A stretch of DNA of 64,000 nucleotides, from positions 262,001 through 326,000 of the forward strand of contig JAYFQE010000015.1 in assembly GCA_034927345.1 (NCBI GenBank), written 5' to 3'. Of this stretch, positions 34,555 through 44,202 are shown in pieces. The DNA comes from JAYFQE01 sp034927345 (GTDB lineage: Bacteria; Bacillota; Clostridia; Saccharofermentanales; UBA5734). The stretch's first letter is position 1. Each line of letters starts with the position of its first letter. The translations under genes and the position numbers were made by a program. Under the pieces are notes generated by a model that did not search any database, was not told where the DNA came from, and saw only the letters and a list, made by a program, of their open reading frames with translations.

Positions 34555-35380
34555 TGGAATAGCAGACAATCAGACCGGGGTTGACGGCGTCAATCCGGGT
34601 CAGGTAAGCCGGCTTGGTTCGGGAAGCGTTATATATCCGGCGGCCGGCACGCACGGGCCGCGCGTCCAGCAGGACTGGCAATTGGTTCTGTTGCACAGCG
34701 GGCATGTCCGGATCCAGGTCGACGACCAGACGATACAAATGAATCCAGGTCAGGTTTGCCTGTTGGAACCGGGCCATCGTGAATTTTTCCAATTCAGCCG
34801 CGAGCGTGAGAGCTGGCACCGCTGGATCAGCCTGCGTCTGACCGGTGATCTTGTGCCGCCTTCATGGCGTGAGGCAGTGGGCGTCGCGGCTTTGTCGCCG
34901 CCAATGAACCAAATCATGGACGCCATGCTGGATATGCGTCAACATGGATTTGCCGATGATTCTCTAAGCGTGATTTACCTGGGACTTGCTGCGATGGCGC
35001 TTTTTCTGGGCGAAAGGGCCGCGGAAGACACCCGGCGTCTGAAACATCCGGCTCTGGAGCGGATGGCCGTGTATATCCGCCGCCATTTTGCCGAAAAAAT
35101 CGATCTGGACGATCTGGCCGGAGCGGCCGGCCTGTCGCGGGAATACCTGGTGCGGCTGAACCGGCAGGTCAACGGCCGGACGCCGATGCAGCAGCTATGG
35201 GCATTTCGCCTGGAGCAGGGGATCGACCTGATAAAAAACAGCGGCTTGACGATTGGCGACATCGCCGACCGGTGCGGTTTTGCGGCCTATAATCATTTTG
35301 CCCGCTCCGTTCGCCGGGCGACCGGCCGGACGCCGGGTGAAATCAGGCGCAGCGCCTTGCAGGCCGACCATCTTTCCTGA
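34550..35380 (+). CDS. AraC-family transcriptional regulator
   Basis: 276 residues with a cupin-like sensor domain (VLLHSGHVRIQVDDQ, MNPGQVCLLEPGH). The C-terminal pair of helix-turn-helices is IDLDDLAGAAGLSREYLVRL and IGDIADRCGFAAYNHFARSV. The ribosome binding site is poor. A TTGACA upstream (about 34486-34491) may belong to its promoter. It is divergent from the URO-D family gene and probably controls it. Two tandem repeats overlap its start. Confidence 0.9.
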   Translation: MNGIADNQTGVDGVNPGQVSRLGSGSVIYPAAGTHGPRVQQDWQLVLLHSGHVRIQVDDQTIQMNPGQVCLLEPGHREFFQFSRERESWHRWISLRLTGDLVPPSWREAVGVAALSPPMNQIMDAMLDMRQHGFADDSLSVIYLGLAAMALFLGERAAEDTRRLKHPALERMAVYIRRHFAEKIDLDDLAGAAGLSREYLVRLNRQVNGRTPMQQLWAFRLEQGIDLIKNSGLTIGDIADRCGFAAYNHFARSVRRATGRTPGEIRRSALQADHLS

Positions 35381-35458
35381 CCGGCCAATCTTCATAAATT
35401 GGCTATAATTCCTTCATACTATTTCCGGGATGAAGCGGTATAGTTATAAATAGCATAT

Positions 35459-35475
35459 TGACTTACGGTCAGTCA
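35459..35475 (+). promoter_or_regulatory. probable TetR operator upstream of the MacB-type exporter
   Basis: TGACTTACGGTCAGTCA is a 17-base imperfect palindrome (TGACT/AGTCA arms) 42 bases before the ATPase start. A TTGACT overlapping it could be a -35. TetR-type operators in Bacillota often have TGAC-TGAC symmetry, and the operon ends with a TetR gene, so autoregulation is likely. Confidence 0.6.
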
Positions 35476-35516
35476 GCCCTTAAGCTGGTGTGCATGAGTA
35501 TTGAATAGGAGACCTT

Positions 35517-36218
35517 ATGAGCTTTATCGAACTAAACCAGGTGCAAAAAAGATATAAGATGGGTGAAGTCACCATCAACGCAGTCGACGGGGTCAGCTTT
35601 GCCATCGAAAAAGGTGATTTTGCCGTTGTCATCGGCGCGTCGGGCGCCGGAAAAACAACAGTGCTAAACATTCTGGGCGGTATGGATACGCTGGACGGCG
35701 GGACGATTCTGGTTGACGGCGAGAATATCAGCGCCTATAGCCGGAAGATGCTGACGGAATATCGCCGATATGAGATCGGTTTTGTCTTCCAATTCTACAA
35801 CCTCGTGCAGAATTTAACCGCGCGGGAAAATATTGAGCTGGCCTCGCAGATCAGCAAGAATCCGCTCGATGTGGAGCAAGTGCTCGAACAAGTTGGCCTG
35901 ACCGACCGCAGTAATAATTTCCCGTCGCAATTATCCGGCGGCGAACAGCAGCGTGTGGCGATTGCCAGGGCGCTGGCTAAAAACCCCAAATTGCTGCTCT
36001 GTGACGAACCGACCGGCGCGCTGGATTATCAGACGGGTAAATCGATTTTAAAACTCTTGCAGGACACCTGTAAAAACACAGGCATGACCGTTGTGGTTAT
36101 CACCCATAATACGGCTTTAACGGGAATGGCTGATAAAATCATCAAAATGAAAAACGGCAAGGTATCAGAAATTATCGTTAATAATAATCCGGTATCCGTA
36201 GAAGGGATCGAGTGGTAA
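35517..36218 (+). CDS. ABC transporter ATP-binding protein, MacB/LolD type
   Basis: 233 residues with Walker A GASGAGKTT, signature LSGGEQQRVAIARAL, Walker B LLLCDEPTGALD and a switch His (VVVITHN). LolD/MacB-type ATPases couple to FtsX-fold permeases in mechanotransmission-type export or stress sensing. AGGAGA precedes ATG. Its stop overlaps the start of the permease (TAATG), so the two are translationally coupled. It works with that permease and is regulated by the TetR gene at the operon's end. Confidence 0.93.
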   Translation: MSFIELNQVQKRYKMGEVTINAVDGVSFAIEKGDFAVVIGASGAGKTTVLNILGGMDTLDGGTILVDGENISAYSRKMLTEYRRYEIGFVFQFYNLVQNLTARENIELASQISKNPLDVEQVLEQVGLTDRSNNFPSQLSGGEQQRVAIARALAKNPKLLLCDEPTGALDYQTGKSILKLLQDTCKNTGMTVVVITHNTALTGMADKIIKMKNGKVSEIIVNNNPVSVEGIEW

Positions 36219-39200
36219 TGGCCCAGAAATCCTTCGTTAAAGACTTGATCCGGTCCATCTATAATACCAAAGCCAGATTTTTATCGATTATGGCGATTAT
36301 CGCTCTGGGCGTCGGCTTTTTTGCCGGTATCAATGCGACCGAACCGGATATGATTCTCTCGGCCAACCGTTATTACCAGGAGCATAATCTCTCGGATTTC
36401 CGGCTGGTTTCCGCCTTGGGCTTTGAAGCCGGCGATATTGAGAGAGTCCGGGAAACCGAAGGCGTCAAGATCGTTCAGGAAGGTTATTCCAAAGACCTTT
36501 TTCTCAATTCCAGCGAAGGGACGGCCACGACCATCCGGCTCTTCAGTTATGATCAGGCCGACTATCAGCAAAATGACGGCCTTAACCAGCCGGTTCTGGT
36601 TGAAGGGCGCATGCCGGAACAGACCGGCGAAATCGCGCTGGACCATGGACTCAATCTGCCGGATGAGATAAAAGTCGGCAGTGTGGTCACTTTGTCTGTC
36701 GCGGAAGGGGAAACGGCTTCCGATTACCTGAAAACAGAGACTTTCACCGTTGTCGGCCTGATCAACTCGCCGATGTATATTGATTATGAACGAGGCCAGA
36801 CCAATATCGGCGATGGCTCCATCAGTCTTTTCGCTTATATCGGCAAGGCAGATTTCAAAATCGAGAAAGTCACCGACCTTTTTATCAGAACGACTGATTC
36901 GATAAATTTATCAGCATATACGGCCGCATATGAAACACGCCTGTCTTCTGTCGACGATCGTCTGACTGCTCTCGGCCTGGAAATCGTATCGGCGGACACG
37001 CAGGAAATGCGGGATAAGCTGGAGCAAAGCAAACGCGATTTGCAGACCAATAAAGATAAGGCGGAGCAGGAACTGGCGGATGGCGAGCAAAAACTCCGGG
37101 ATGCCGAGCAAAAACTGCTTGATGGCGAGCAGGAACTGAATGACCAGGAAAAAACAAATACCGAAAAACTGGCACAACAAAAGACGAAACTGGCACAGGC
37201 TAAAAAAGAATTAAAGGAAGGCCAGGACCTTTATAACAGTCAATATGCGCTTTGGGCGGAACAAGAAAGCGCCTACCAGAAAAACCTGTCCGTTATGGCG
37301 GCGACAAAAGCTCAGTTGGACGACGCGCAAAGCCAGATCAGCCAGAGCGAACAGGAACTGGCCGCGGCGAAAATTCAACTGGACAGCAGCAAAGCCCAGC
37401 TGGACAGCCTTCAGCAGGCAACCGGCGCCTTATCGGCGATCGAGGCTTCGCTGCCCGCGGTTATTCCGGGAATGACGGAAGAACAATATCATCAATGGAC
37501 CGAACAAATCCGGGTCATATCGCCGGACCTGGCCAACACGATTCAACAGCAATTCTCATATGGCGACGCAAATCTGACCGCTGAACTGGCCGGCGCCATA
37601 AGCCAGACTTTGACGCCGATGAACACCGCCTACCAGGAAGGAACGGCAGCGTACCAGGCCGGACTGGCCCAGTACGAAGCCGGTTATCAACAGCTCGAGA
37701 GCAGCAAAGCGCAGGTCGCGCAAGGCCTGGCGGATTATAACAGCGGCCTGGCCCAGATGGAAGCCGGCAGGGCACAGCTTGATAGCGGCAAAGCGGCGTT
37801 GGACCAAGCGAAAGCCACCTTGACGGCCGGCGGGCTGAAAATCAAGCAGGGCGCAAAAGCTTTGGCCGACGGTGAAAAAGAACTGGCCGACGCGCTTGCC
37901 GAGGGACGGCAGAAACTGATCGACGGCCGCGTTGAACTGGCCGACGCGCGCAGCCAATATGAAACTGAAAAAACGGATGCCATGCAAAAAATTGCCGATG
38001 CCGAGGTCAAGATCAACGATGCCGAAAGCCAGATGCTTGAAATCCCGGATAACTGGTTTATCTTTACCCGAGTCAGCAATCCGGGATATTCCAGTTATGG
38101 TGACGACGCCAAACGAATCGGCGCCGTGGCCAAGGTCTTTCCGCTTTTTTTCTTCTTGGTCGCCGCTTTGGTTTGCCTGACTACCATGACCCGGATGGTT
38201 GAAGAAGAACGGGTACAGATCGGCACGTTGAAGGCCATTGGTTATGGAGCCCTGAAAATTTCGGCGAAATACCTGGTTTATGCTTTGCTGGCCAGCCTGA
38301 TCGGCGCTCTGACCGGGCTGATCATCGGCTTTCAGCTGTTTCCCGGCCTGATCATGAACGCCTATGGCATCATGTACCGGATACCGGTCCGTCTCAGTCC
38401 GTTCCACTATAATTATGCCGTCCTTTCTATTCTGATGGCTGTAGTGACGACGGTTTCTGTCACTTTGATGGCTACTTTACAAGAATTGCGGGCCACGCCG
38501 GCCGTCCTGATGCAGCCAAAGGCGCCCAAGCCCGGCAAACGGATTTTCCTGGAACGGATCCGATTCATTTGGAAAAAACTATCGTTTTCCCATAAAGTGA
38601 CAGCCCGCAACTTGTTTCGCTATAAAAAGCGTTTCCTGATGACCGCGATAGGCGTAGCCGGCTGTACAGCGCTGCTGGTTACCGGCTTCGGCTTGAAGGA
38701 CTCGATCAATGCCATTCTGGGCAAACAATTTGACGAAATCTTTCTATACGACGCGCAAGTGGCTCTCGACACCGAACAGGAAGGCGCGGCGGATCATCTG
38801 ACCGCATATCTGGACAGCCAGGAGTCAACCGATGCTTATCTGAAAACAGCGCTCGAAACCGTGACGGCCCTGTCGAACCAAACAGACCGCTCTTATGAAG
38901 CGAACCTTCTTGTACCGGAGGATACCGGCCGTCTGACAACGTTTTATAATCTTCATACCCGCCGGGGCAAGTCGGCTATCGATCTGCCGGCAGACGGCGC
39001 TGTGATCACCGAAAAATTGTCGAATCTTCTGCATGTGGGCGTCGGCGATACCATCAGCCTGCGCGATACGGAAAACCGGACCTATGACATTAAAATTGCC
39101 GCCATCGCCGAAAATTACCTGTCCCACTATATTTATTTATCACCGGATTATTATAGCCAGATCACCTATCGTACCCCGGTCTACAATACCGTCGCCTTGA

Positions 39201-39727
39201 ATATCAAGAATCCGGATTCGATCGACGTGAAAACATATAAGGAAAATCTGATGACTGTCGACGGCGTGCTGGGGGCGTTTTTCTCACGCAGCCTGGCAGA
39301 TGATTTCAAGGATACCATGAAGAACCTGGATTATGTTGTCCTGATCCTGATCGTATCGGCGGGGGCGTTGGCTTTTGTGGTTTTATATAATCTGACCAAC
39401 ATCAACATCACGGAGCGAATCCGGGAAATTGCCACAATCAAAGTTCTCGGTTTCCGGGATAAGGAAGTATCCGCTTATGTCTACCGGGAAAATATACTTC
39501 TGACCCTGATCGGTACGGCCGGCGGTTTGCTGCTGGGGCTTTTGCTCCATCGTTTTGTAATCGGCACCATGGAAATCGACACCATGATGTTCGGCAAGGA
39601 TGTCCAGTGGCTCAGCTATATCCTTTCCGTGGCTTTAACCATGATTTTCTCTGCATTGGTCAACTTTTTCATGTATTATAAACTTCGGAAGATCAATATG
39701 GTCGAATCCCTGAAATCCATCGAATGA
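36218..39727 (+). CDS. FtsX-fold ABC permease with a large extracellular coiled coil
   Basis: About 1169 residues. One helix lies at the N-terminus (about 18-38), then a macB-like extracellular domain. Long coiled-coil stretches follow (about 265-345, 365-405 and 470-620) with repeats like EQELADGEQKLRDAEQKLL. An FtsX domain with three helices comes at about 640-770, a further helix near 800-820, a second extracellular domain, and a final FtsX domain (about 1035-1165). This layout is common in Bacillota exporters; some act in drug resistance or surface signalling. Substrate unknown. ATG 36218 is chosen over GTG 36212 because it forms the TAATG overlap. Confidence 0.92.
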   Translation: MAQKSFVKDLIRSIYNTKARFLSIMAIIALGVGFFAGINATEPDMILSANRYYQEHNLSDFRLVSALGFEAGDIERVRETEGVKIVQEGYSKDLFLNSSEGTATTIRLFSYDQADYQQNDGLNQPVLVEGRMPEQTGEIALDHGLNLPDEIKVGSVVTLSVAEGETASDYLKTETFTVVGLINSPMYIDYERGQTNIGDGSISLFAYIGKADFKIEKVTDLFIRTTDSINLSAYTAAYETRLSSVDDRLTALGLEIVSADTQEMRDKLEQSKRDLQTNKDKAEQELADGEQKLRDAEQKLLDGEQELNDQEKTNTEKLAQQKTKLAQAKKELKEGQDLYNSQYALWAEQESAYQKNLSVMAATKAQLDDAQSQISQSEQELAAAKIQLDSSKAQLDSLQQATGALSAIEASLPAVIPGMTEEQYHQWTEQIRVISPDLANTIQQQFSYGDANLTAELAGAISQTLTPMNTAYQEGTAAYQAGLAQYEAGYQQLESSKAQVAQGLADYNSGLAQMEAGRAQLDSGKAALDQAKATLTAGGLKIKQGAKALADGEKELADALAEGRQKLIDGRVELADARSQYETEKTDAMQKIADAEVKINDAESQMLEIPDNWFIFTRVSNPGYSSYGDDAKRIGAVAKVFPLFFFLVAALVCLTTMTRMVEEERVQIGTLKAIGYGALKISAKYLVYALLASLIGALTGLIIGFQLFPGLIMNAYGIMYRIPVRLSPFHYNYAVLSILMAVVTTVSVTLMATLQELRATPAVLMQPKAPKPGKRIFLERIRFIWKKLSFSHKVTARNLFRYKKRFLMTAIGVAGCTALLVTGFGLKDSINAILGKQFDEIFLYDAQVALDTEQEGAADHLTAYLDSQESTDAYLKTALETVTALSNQTDRSYEANLLVPEDTGRLTTFYNLHTRRGKSAIDLPADGAVITEKLSNLLHVGVGDTISLRDTENRTYDIKIAAIAENYLSHYIYLSPDYYSQITYRTPVYNTVALNIKNPDSIDVKTYKENLMTVDGVLGAFFSRSLADDFKDTMKNLDYVVLILIVSAGALAFVVLYNLTNINITERIREIATIKVLGFRDKEVSAYVYRENILLTLIGTAGGLLLGLLLHRFVIGTMEIDTMMFGKDVQWLSYILSVALTMIFSALVNFFMYYKLRKINMVESLKSIE

Positions 39728-39737
39728 GGTGACAAGC

Positions 39738-40346
39738 ATGCGGGTAACAAAAACGCCGGAAGTCAGGAAAAAGGAAATTATCGAGCAAGCCACGAAGTTG
39801 TTTGAAACCCGGGGAATCGGAAAAACCTCAATCAGCGATATTGCCGACGCTGTCGGCGTGGCCAAAGGCCTGGTCTATTATTATTTTACATCCAAGGAGC
39901 AGCTGGTTACCCTGGTCATCGAACAATTCATCGCCGGGATCGATGATGCTCTGAATGGGATTATAAAAAACCCCTCCCTTGATTTTTACGCCAAACTGGC
40001 TTCGATTCTTGATCTATATTATCACGCCATTCCCAGCCATCCGGCAATATTCAACCTGACTCCCGGCGATCCGGCGGTTTTTAACCTGATTCGGGATAAA
40101 CTGTCGGAAATCGCCCTGGCTCATGCCGGAACCTTACTGCAGATCGGCTTGAAAGATCAGTTGATCCGGATCGAATTCCCGGAATATATGTTGAAAATTC
40201 TGATCAAAGGCCTGGGCGACCTCTATATCGAAGGTGTCCAGGATCCGAAAATCCATGTTGTCCTGGTAGAACAGGTTCTCGGCCTCGAACCGGGACTGCT
40301 GCTGCCTTCCATGCCTTTGCTGAAAGCAGCTGCCGAACCGGCTTGA
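39738..40346 (+). CDS. TetR-family transcriptional regulator
   Basis: About 202 residues. The helix-turn-helix at about residues 27-46 reads TSISDIADAVGVAKGLVYYY, followed by FTSKEQL, the usual TetR N-terminal domain. The C-terminal ligand domain is helical. ATG 39738 has GAGG at eight bases; the stop of the permease is 10 bases upstream, so it is the third gene of the exporter operon. It probably represses the operon through the palindrome at 35459-35475. Confidence 0.93.
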   Translation: MRVTKTPEVRKKEIIEQATKLFETRGIGKTSISDIADAVGVAKGLVYYYFTSKEQLVTLVIEQFIAGIDDALNGIIKNPSLDFYAKLASILDLYYHAIPSHPAIFNLTPGDPAVFNLIRDKLSEIALAHAGTLLQIGLKDQLIRIEFPEYMLKILIKGLGDLYIEGVQDPKIHVVLVEQVLGLEPGLLLPSMPLLKAAAEPA

Positions 40347-40351
40347 TTCAG

Positions 40352-42220
40352 TCAGCGGATATGGATGGTCCAGCAAGCCGGAACGCCGCTGACTGCGCCG
40401 TTGATTTCCACTTGCAGCGGTATGCGGACCACCGTGCCGGACGGTATATTCAAAGGCAGGCGGAGACGCCAGGCCAGCCGCAGGTCGGGATTGTTCGCCG
40501 AAAAGACGCTGCCGCCGGATAAAGCCGGCAGGTTTGCCTGTTTCGCTGCTACATCATCCTCCAACTGCCAATTGTCGGGTAAAAGGGGCGTAATTTGTAT
40601 GGGCAGCGGAATGTTATCATGACCGGTCGCATGAACTTCCAGGCAGACCGAATCGCCTGCCGCGGCCTCGGTTTCATAGGGATATGCCCGCAGCCAGGCA
40701 TCATCGAGCGCCCAGCCGGCCGCCCGGCCGGTCAACAGTTCGATCAGCTGTTCACGTTCGGTCAGCAAAGATTCCAAATGATCGATCTCCGCTTCGGTAA
40801 AGTGAAAAGCCATCTTTTGATGCTGATTAATCAGATAATCCGGCCGCGTCTGGCGGATGATATCCAGGCAGCGCCGCAGACCGCGGCCTTTACCGGGCAG
40901 AACGCGATTTTGCGGGCAATAATCGTCAAACCCGTTGGGCGCAAAGGAATCCCCGACAAAAAGAATCTTAACGCCATACCCTTCGACCAGCAGGGCGCCA
41001 TGATGCAAAGTCTGACCCGGGTATTCAAATGTCGTCATTGAAAATTCACGCCAGCGGAAAGCCGAACCATCCCGAAGGCCCGTAACCGGGAACTTTGCCG
41101 GGTACTGGCAGGGAAGGAAGTAACGTTCCGGATAACGTAAAGTATCGGCTGTTAATTCACTGGCAAAGATGGGGCAGGAGAAAATCTGCGGAAAATGAAC
41201 GAGCCCTTCCGTATGATCATAATGCATGTGCGTGATCCAGACGCCTTCCAAATCAACCAGGCGGCCGGATTGCCGCTGACTGGCCAATTCATCGACAACA
41301 GTCTGGCTGCCGCAGTCGATGAGAAAACCGAAACCGTCTTGTGAGCGGATCATGAAAGATGTGCAGCCGGCGTATTCGATAAATGACGGCAGCGGCAGGC
41401 AGGCGGCGGCAGGCAGCCGCGGCCATTCCGGACTCCAGTGATGATAAAGATCAGGGAAATAATAGTTTAGCGCCGACGAATAAACAATGCTTTTCTGCAG
41501 TTGTCCCATTCGCTGATCGAGTTTTTGTAAACAACCGGCGAGGTCATTCTCAACAGGGCCATAAGCCGGTACCAGAGCCAGCGGCCGGATCGCCCCGAAT
41601 CTTTGCCAGGTAGACCGGATATCGGGCGCCGCGCCGAGAATGCCGTGATAATCCTGAATCGCGCCAAATCCTTTTTGCAGGGACCAAATGTCATGCAAAC
41701 GGCCGCCGGCCATAGCCGCCGCGCCGCAAAACAACCATTTCCGGCTGTTGATTTTGACCAGCCAGGCCAAGGCGCCCGAACTGGTTCCGCGGGCATCGAC
41801 AGCCTGGATCATGATACCGCGCCAATTCAGAGAAAATCCCGGGGCGACAATCTGAGCGACCGGCACATTTTCTAAAGGCAGCGTAAGATCGGGGCGCATC
41901 CGGCTGTACCGCATCCATCGGAAAAGATAAGACCCCTGAAGGCAGCCGGCTTGTTCCATCAATTCGGCTTCGGCTTGCGACGCATAAAGCGGAACTCCCT
42001 GCGCCAGCCATGGCCTGGCGGCCGCGGTATGGGCGCGCCGGTGCTGTGTAACAAGAATACCATCCAGCTGCTGCATCCCTTGTTTGGTTAATTGCTCCTG
42101 AGTACAGGCTTCGCTGCAATCGATCAATAAACCGTGCCCCTCCCGGACCAGCAAGCCGGCATTGACCTCGCCGCCGGTTACAAGATAGAGTCCGTCATCC
42201 AGTCTGGTTATCTGTTCCAT
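40352..42220 (-). CDS. protein with two metallo-beta-lactamase-fold domains, the first degenerate
   Basis: 622 residues in three parts. An N-terminal MBL-like domain (1 to about 235) keeps the LLIDCSEA strand, but its metal motif has become TQHRRAHTAAAR, with no HxHxDH. A second MBL domain (about 275-480) has the full HMHYDH motif, then FVGDSF and the late NQHQ. The C-terminal 110 residues look like an immunoglobulin-like beta domain. No signal peptide. The second domain is probably a metal-dependent hydrolase; the substrate is unknown. It is convergent with the TetR gene (five-base gap). ATG follows GAGGGG. Confidence 0.75.
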   Translation of the reverse strand: MEQITRLDDGLYLVTGGEVNAGLLVREGHGLLIDCSEACTQEQLTKQGMQQLDGILVTQHRRAHTAAARPWLAQGVPLYASQAEAELMEQAGCLQGSYLFRWMRYSRMRPDLTLPLENVPVAQIVAPGFSLNWRGIMIQAVDARGTSSGALAWLVKINSRKWLFCGAAAMAGGRLHDIWSLQKGFGAIQDYHGILGAAPDIRSTWQRFGAIRPLALVPAYGPVENDLAGCLQKLDQRMGQLQKSIVYSSALNYYFPDLYHHWSPEWPRLPAAACLPLPSFIEYAGCTSFMIRSQDGFGFLIDCGSQTVVDELASQRQSGRLVDLEGVWITHMHYDHTEGLVHFPQIFSCPIFASELTADTLRYPERYFLPCQYPAKFPVTGLRDGSAFRWREFSMTTFEYPGQTLHHGALLVEGYGVKILFVGDSFAPNGFDDYCPQNRVLPGKGRGLRRCLDIIRQTRPDYLINQHQKMAFHFTEAEIDHLESLLTEREQLIELLTGRAAGWALDDAWLRAYPYETEAAAGDSVCLEVHATGHDNIPLPIQITPLLPDNWQLEDDVAAKQANLPALSGGSVFSANNPDLRLAWRLRLPLNIPSGTVVRIPLQVEINGAVSGVPACWTIHIR

Positions 42221-42356
42221 GATCTGTGCCCCTCTTATTCTGAATAAATCAATGTGAAGCGATACCTCTATGATAAATCTGCGTCAGCCATCTGTCACTA
42301 TTTGTTATAATAACGGTGTGTTTTACCGGAATTCCAATCCGGAGGGAGGATGGATT

Positions 42357-43190
42357 ATGTTTCATCTGGGATGTCATTTATCGGCAGCTAAAGGATATTT
42401 GCATATGGGGCGTGAAGCGCTCGACATTCACGCCGATACGTTCCAATTTTTCACGCGCAATCCTCGCGGCGGCAAGGCGAAGGATCTCGACGAGCAGGAT
42501 CTTGCCGATTTTCTGGCTTTAGCCGGCGCCAATCATTTTGTGCCGGTCATGGCTCACGCGCCCTATACGCTGAATCCTTGTTCGGCGGAAAGCCGGACGC
42601 GGGACTTTGCCTTTGCCATAATGTCCGACGATATGCAGCGAATGGAGCATACGCCCGGCAATTACTATAATTTTCATCCGGGCAGCCATGTCGGACAAGG
42701 AATCGATGCCGGAATCAATCTGATTGCCGATTTTCTCAACCGCATCCTGAAACCCGGGCAGACAACCCGCGTTTTACTGGAAACCATGTCCGGAAAAGGC
42801 AGTGAAGTCGGCGGCAATTTCGCTGAGCTGCGGCAAATTCTGGATCGGGTTGATTTGCGCGCTCATATGGGGGTCTGTCTCGATACCTGCCATGTTTATG
42901 ACGCCGGATATGACGTTGTCCATGATCTGGACGGCGTTTTAGCCGAATTCGACCGCGTGATCGGTCTGGACCGGCTTTATGCCATCCATTTGAATGACAG
43001 TAAAAATCCTTTCGGCAGCCACAAAGACCGGCATGAAAAAATCGGCCAGGGATCGTTGGGACTGGACGGCATTACCCGGATTATCACACATCCGCTCCTG
43101 CGCGATCTGCCCTTTTTCCTGGAGACCCCGAATGAAGTCGAAGGATATGCCGATGAGATCCGGCTGCTGCGCGGTATCCGGCCGGACTAG
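42357..43190 (+). CDS. nfo: endonuclease IV (AP endonuclease)
   Basis: About 277 residues, the normal length. Zinc ligands of the family are visible: the His in AHAPYTLNP and in NFHPGSHVG, the Glu in LLETMSGKGSE, Asp/His in LDTCHVYDAGYD, HLNDSKNPFGSHKDRHEKIG and the final Glu in LETPNE. It cleaves DNA at abasic sites in base excision repair. ATG 42357 follows GGAGGGAGG; an upstream in-frame ATG at 42270 has none. Its last four bases overlap the convergent dehydrogenase gene. Confidence 0.95.
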   Translation: MFHLGCHLSAAKGYLHMGREALDIHADTFQFFTRNPRGGKAKDLDEQDLADFLALAGANHFVPVMAHAPYTLNPCSAESRTRDFAFAIMSDDMQRMEHTPGNYYNFHPGSHVGQGIDAGINLIADFLNRILKPGQTTRVLLETMSGKGSEVGGNFAELRQILDRVDLRAHMGVCLDTCHVYDAGYDVVHDLDGVLAEFDRVIGLDRLYAIHLNDSKNPFGSHKDRHEKIGQGSLGLDGITRIITHPLLRDLPFFLETPNEVEGYADEIRLLRGIRPD

Positions 43191-44152
43191 ACGGACGGGG
43201 CGACCCTGTTGACGGGCGTGCCCTTAAGGAACTGCGCCAGATTGTCGACGGCGGTATTCATCAACCGCTGACGGCTTTCCCGGGAAGCCCAGGCGATGTG
43301 CGGCGTCAGCAGACAATTTTTAGCCTGCAGCAGCGGATTTGAAGGATCGGCCGGCTCAGCGGAAAGAACATCGGCGGCATACGCGGCTACTTTACCGCTG
43401 TCGAGCGCCAATCGCAAATCCTGCTCGACAACCAGCTGGCCCCGCGCCGTGTTGATCAGGATGACGCCGTCTTTCATCAGGGCGATGCTGTTCCGGTTGA
43501 CAAGACCCTGTGTTTCCGGGAAAAGGGGGCAATGCAGGCTGATGATGTCCGATCGGGCGTAAAGGGTCTTCATATCGACAAACTCGACCGGACAGGACTC
43601 GTCCGGGAGCGGGTGACGCGTGCAGACAAGGATATTCAAATGAAAAGCGGCGGCAATCCGGGAAACATCCCGTCCGATCCGTCCGAATCCGACCAATCCC
43701 AATGTTTTGCCGGCTAATTCGATAAGCGGATAGTCCCAGAAGCAGAAGTCCGGCGAAGCAGACCAGCGTCCCCGCCGGACTTCGTCGGCATGGTGCCCGG
43801 CATGGTGACAGACTTCCAGCAGCAAGGCAAAAGTAAATTGAGCGACCGCCGCCGTGCCGTACGCCGGGATATTGGTCACGGTGATGCCGCGGCGTTCAGC
43901 CGCCGGAACATCGACGATGTTGTAGCCGGTTGCCAGAACGCCGATATAGCGGATGTCCGGGCAGGCGGCGAAAATTTCCTCGCGGAGCGGCGTTTTATTG
44001 GTTAAGACAATTTCAGCCTGGCCGATGCGGGAAATGATCTGATCAGCGGGCGTGCGGTCATAAACGGTCAGCTGGCCAAGCGCCGCCAATCCGCCCCAGG
44101 ATAAATCCCCCGGATTCTCTGTGTAACCATCAAGAACGACAATCTTCAGCAT
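43187..44152 (-). CDS. D-2-hydroxyacid dehydrogenase (NAD-dependent)
   Basis: 321 residues. NAD site GFGRIGRDVSRIA (GxGxxG) lies in the middle. Catalytic residues are the Arg in NTARGQLVVE, the Glu in VLSAEP and the His in TPHIAWAS. It reduces 2-keto acids such as hydroxypyruvate or glyoxylate to D-2-hydroxyacids. GGAG lies before the ATG. It follows the FAD-oxidoreductase operon by 50 bases on the same strand and may belong to it, which would fit a role in glycerol or glycerate metabolism; that link is inference. Confidence 0.9.
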   Translation of the reverse strand: MLKIVVLDGYTENPGDLSWGGLAALGQLTVYDRTPADQIISRIGQAEIVLTNKTPLREEIFAACPDIRYIGVLATGYNIVDVPAAERRGITVTNIPAYGTAAVAQFTFALLLEVCHHAGHHADEVRRGRWSASPDFCFWDYPLIELAGKTLGLVGFGRIGRDVSRIAAAFHLNILVCTRHPLPDESCPVEFVDMKTLYARSDIISLHCPLFPETQGLVNRNSIALMKDGVILINTARGQLVVEQDLRLALDSGKVAAYAADVLSAEPADPSNPLLQAKNCLLTPHIAWASRESRQRLMNTAVDNLAQFLKGTPVNRVAPSV

Positions 44153-44202
44153 ATCGGCAGCTCCATTCTCATACCATGTGATTCATGGCCGGCGTTCTTA
44201 TA

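Noticed and set aside
37556..38407. 283-residue minus-strand open frame
   Set aside because: It is antisense to the FtsX-fold permease; composition reflects the repeats of the coiled coil on the other strand.
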